From: Burkholderia pseudomultivorans
Lineage (GTDB): Bacteria; Pseudomonadota; Gammaproteobacteria; Burkholderiales; Burkholderiaceae
NCBI RefSeq assembly: GCF_001718415.1
Contig: NZ_CP013378.1
Span: forward strand, 1,674,001 to 1,738,000
Length of the DNA: 64,000 bases
Reading direction: 5' to 3'
Both the position numbers and the translations under genes were made by a program. Under the pieces are notes generated by a model. That model searched no databases and was not told the origin of the DNA. It worked only from the letters and a program-made list of their open reading frames with translations. Shown one piece after another: positions 63,829 to 64,000 of this stretch. Position 1 is the first letter of the stretch; every line of letters starts with the position of its first letter.

Positions 63829-64000
63829 ATTTGGACTCTTCCGATTTCGCCGTCTTCTTCAAGACCGCTGCGTCGTCGAGCAAGAACATAACTATAACAG
63901 CGCTTTTTCGAAAAAGGAATACTTTGTTGAAGAAATTTTTCGAGACGGGCGCGATGCGTCGACGACTGCCGCTTATGACTGCCGCGACGTCGAATACGAG

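Overview
This is a stretch of core chromosome from a GC-rich betaproteobacterium, almost certainly genus Burkholderia (probably the B. cepacia complex). The evidence is the 16S sequence, a 16S-tRNA-Ile-tRNA-Ala-23S-5S operon, a dcw cluster running without murB into lpxC and secA, a phenylacetate (paa) cluster, and a classical Burkholderia-type porin. Coding DNA is uniformly GC-rich. I see no phage, insertion sequence, CRISPR array or genomic island.

Layout. Bases 1-2.7 kb hold an M61 peptidase and azoreductase AzoR. Bases 2.7-10 kb, minus strand, hold rpe-gph, a short Trp-rich leader peptide with an attenuator-like terminator, then trpEGDC followed by a CYTH protein and ung. Bases 10.2-12 kb hold apaG, a 47-aa membrane protein and mltA. 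Bases 12-18.6 kb hold the paa genes: paaN-paaJ-paaG-paaI-paaK leftward and paaF rightward, with a palindrome in the divergent promoter. Bases 18.7-24.5 kb hold a complete rRNA operon with promoters, boxA, processing stems and terminator. Bases 24.8-31.1 kb hold a molybdopterin oxidoreductase, fadD, a porin and coq7.

Bases 31.3-48.8 kb form the dcw cluster: mraZ, rsmH, ftsL, ftsI, murE, murF, mraY, murD, ftsW, murG, murC, ddl, ftsQ, ftsA, ftsZ. Together these make the lipid-linked peptidoglycan precursor and the FtsZ division machine. Seven junctions are 4-base ATGA overlaps. A promoter followed by four 10-bp direct repeats, the expected MraZ operator, lies upstream. Next come a peroxiredoxin, lpxC, a DciA-like DUF721 gene (minus) and secA.

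Bases 54.4-63.8 kb hold argJ, a DUF815 ATPase and mutT rightward. Leftward are a CorC/HlyC-type CBS protein, pilB, pilC, pilD, coaE, zapD and yacG, and a tRNA-Pro(CGG) at the right edge.

Most of the window is well-understood housekeeping DNA. The signals most worth following are regulatory: the putative trp leader/attenuator with a promoter buried in the gph 3' end, the paa palindrome, the MraZ repeat array, and a hairpin repeated in two rRNA spacers. I found no clearly new multi-gene system.
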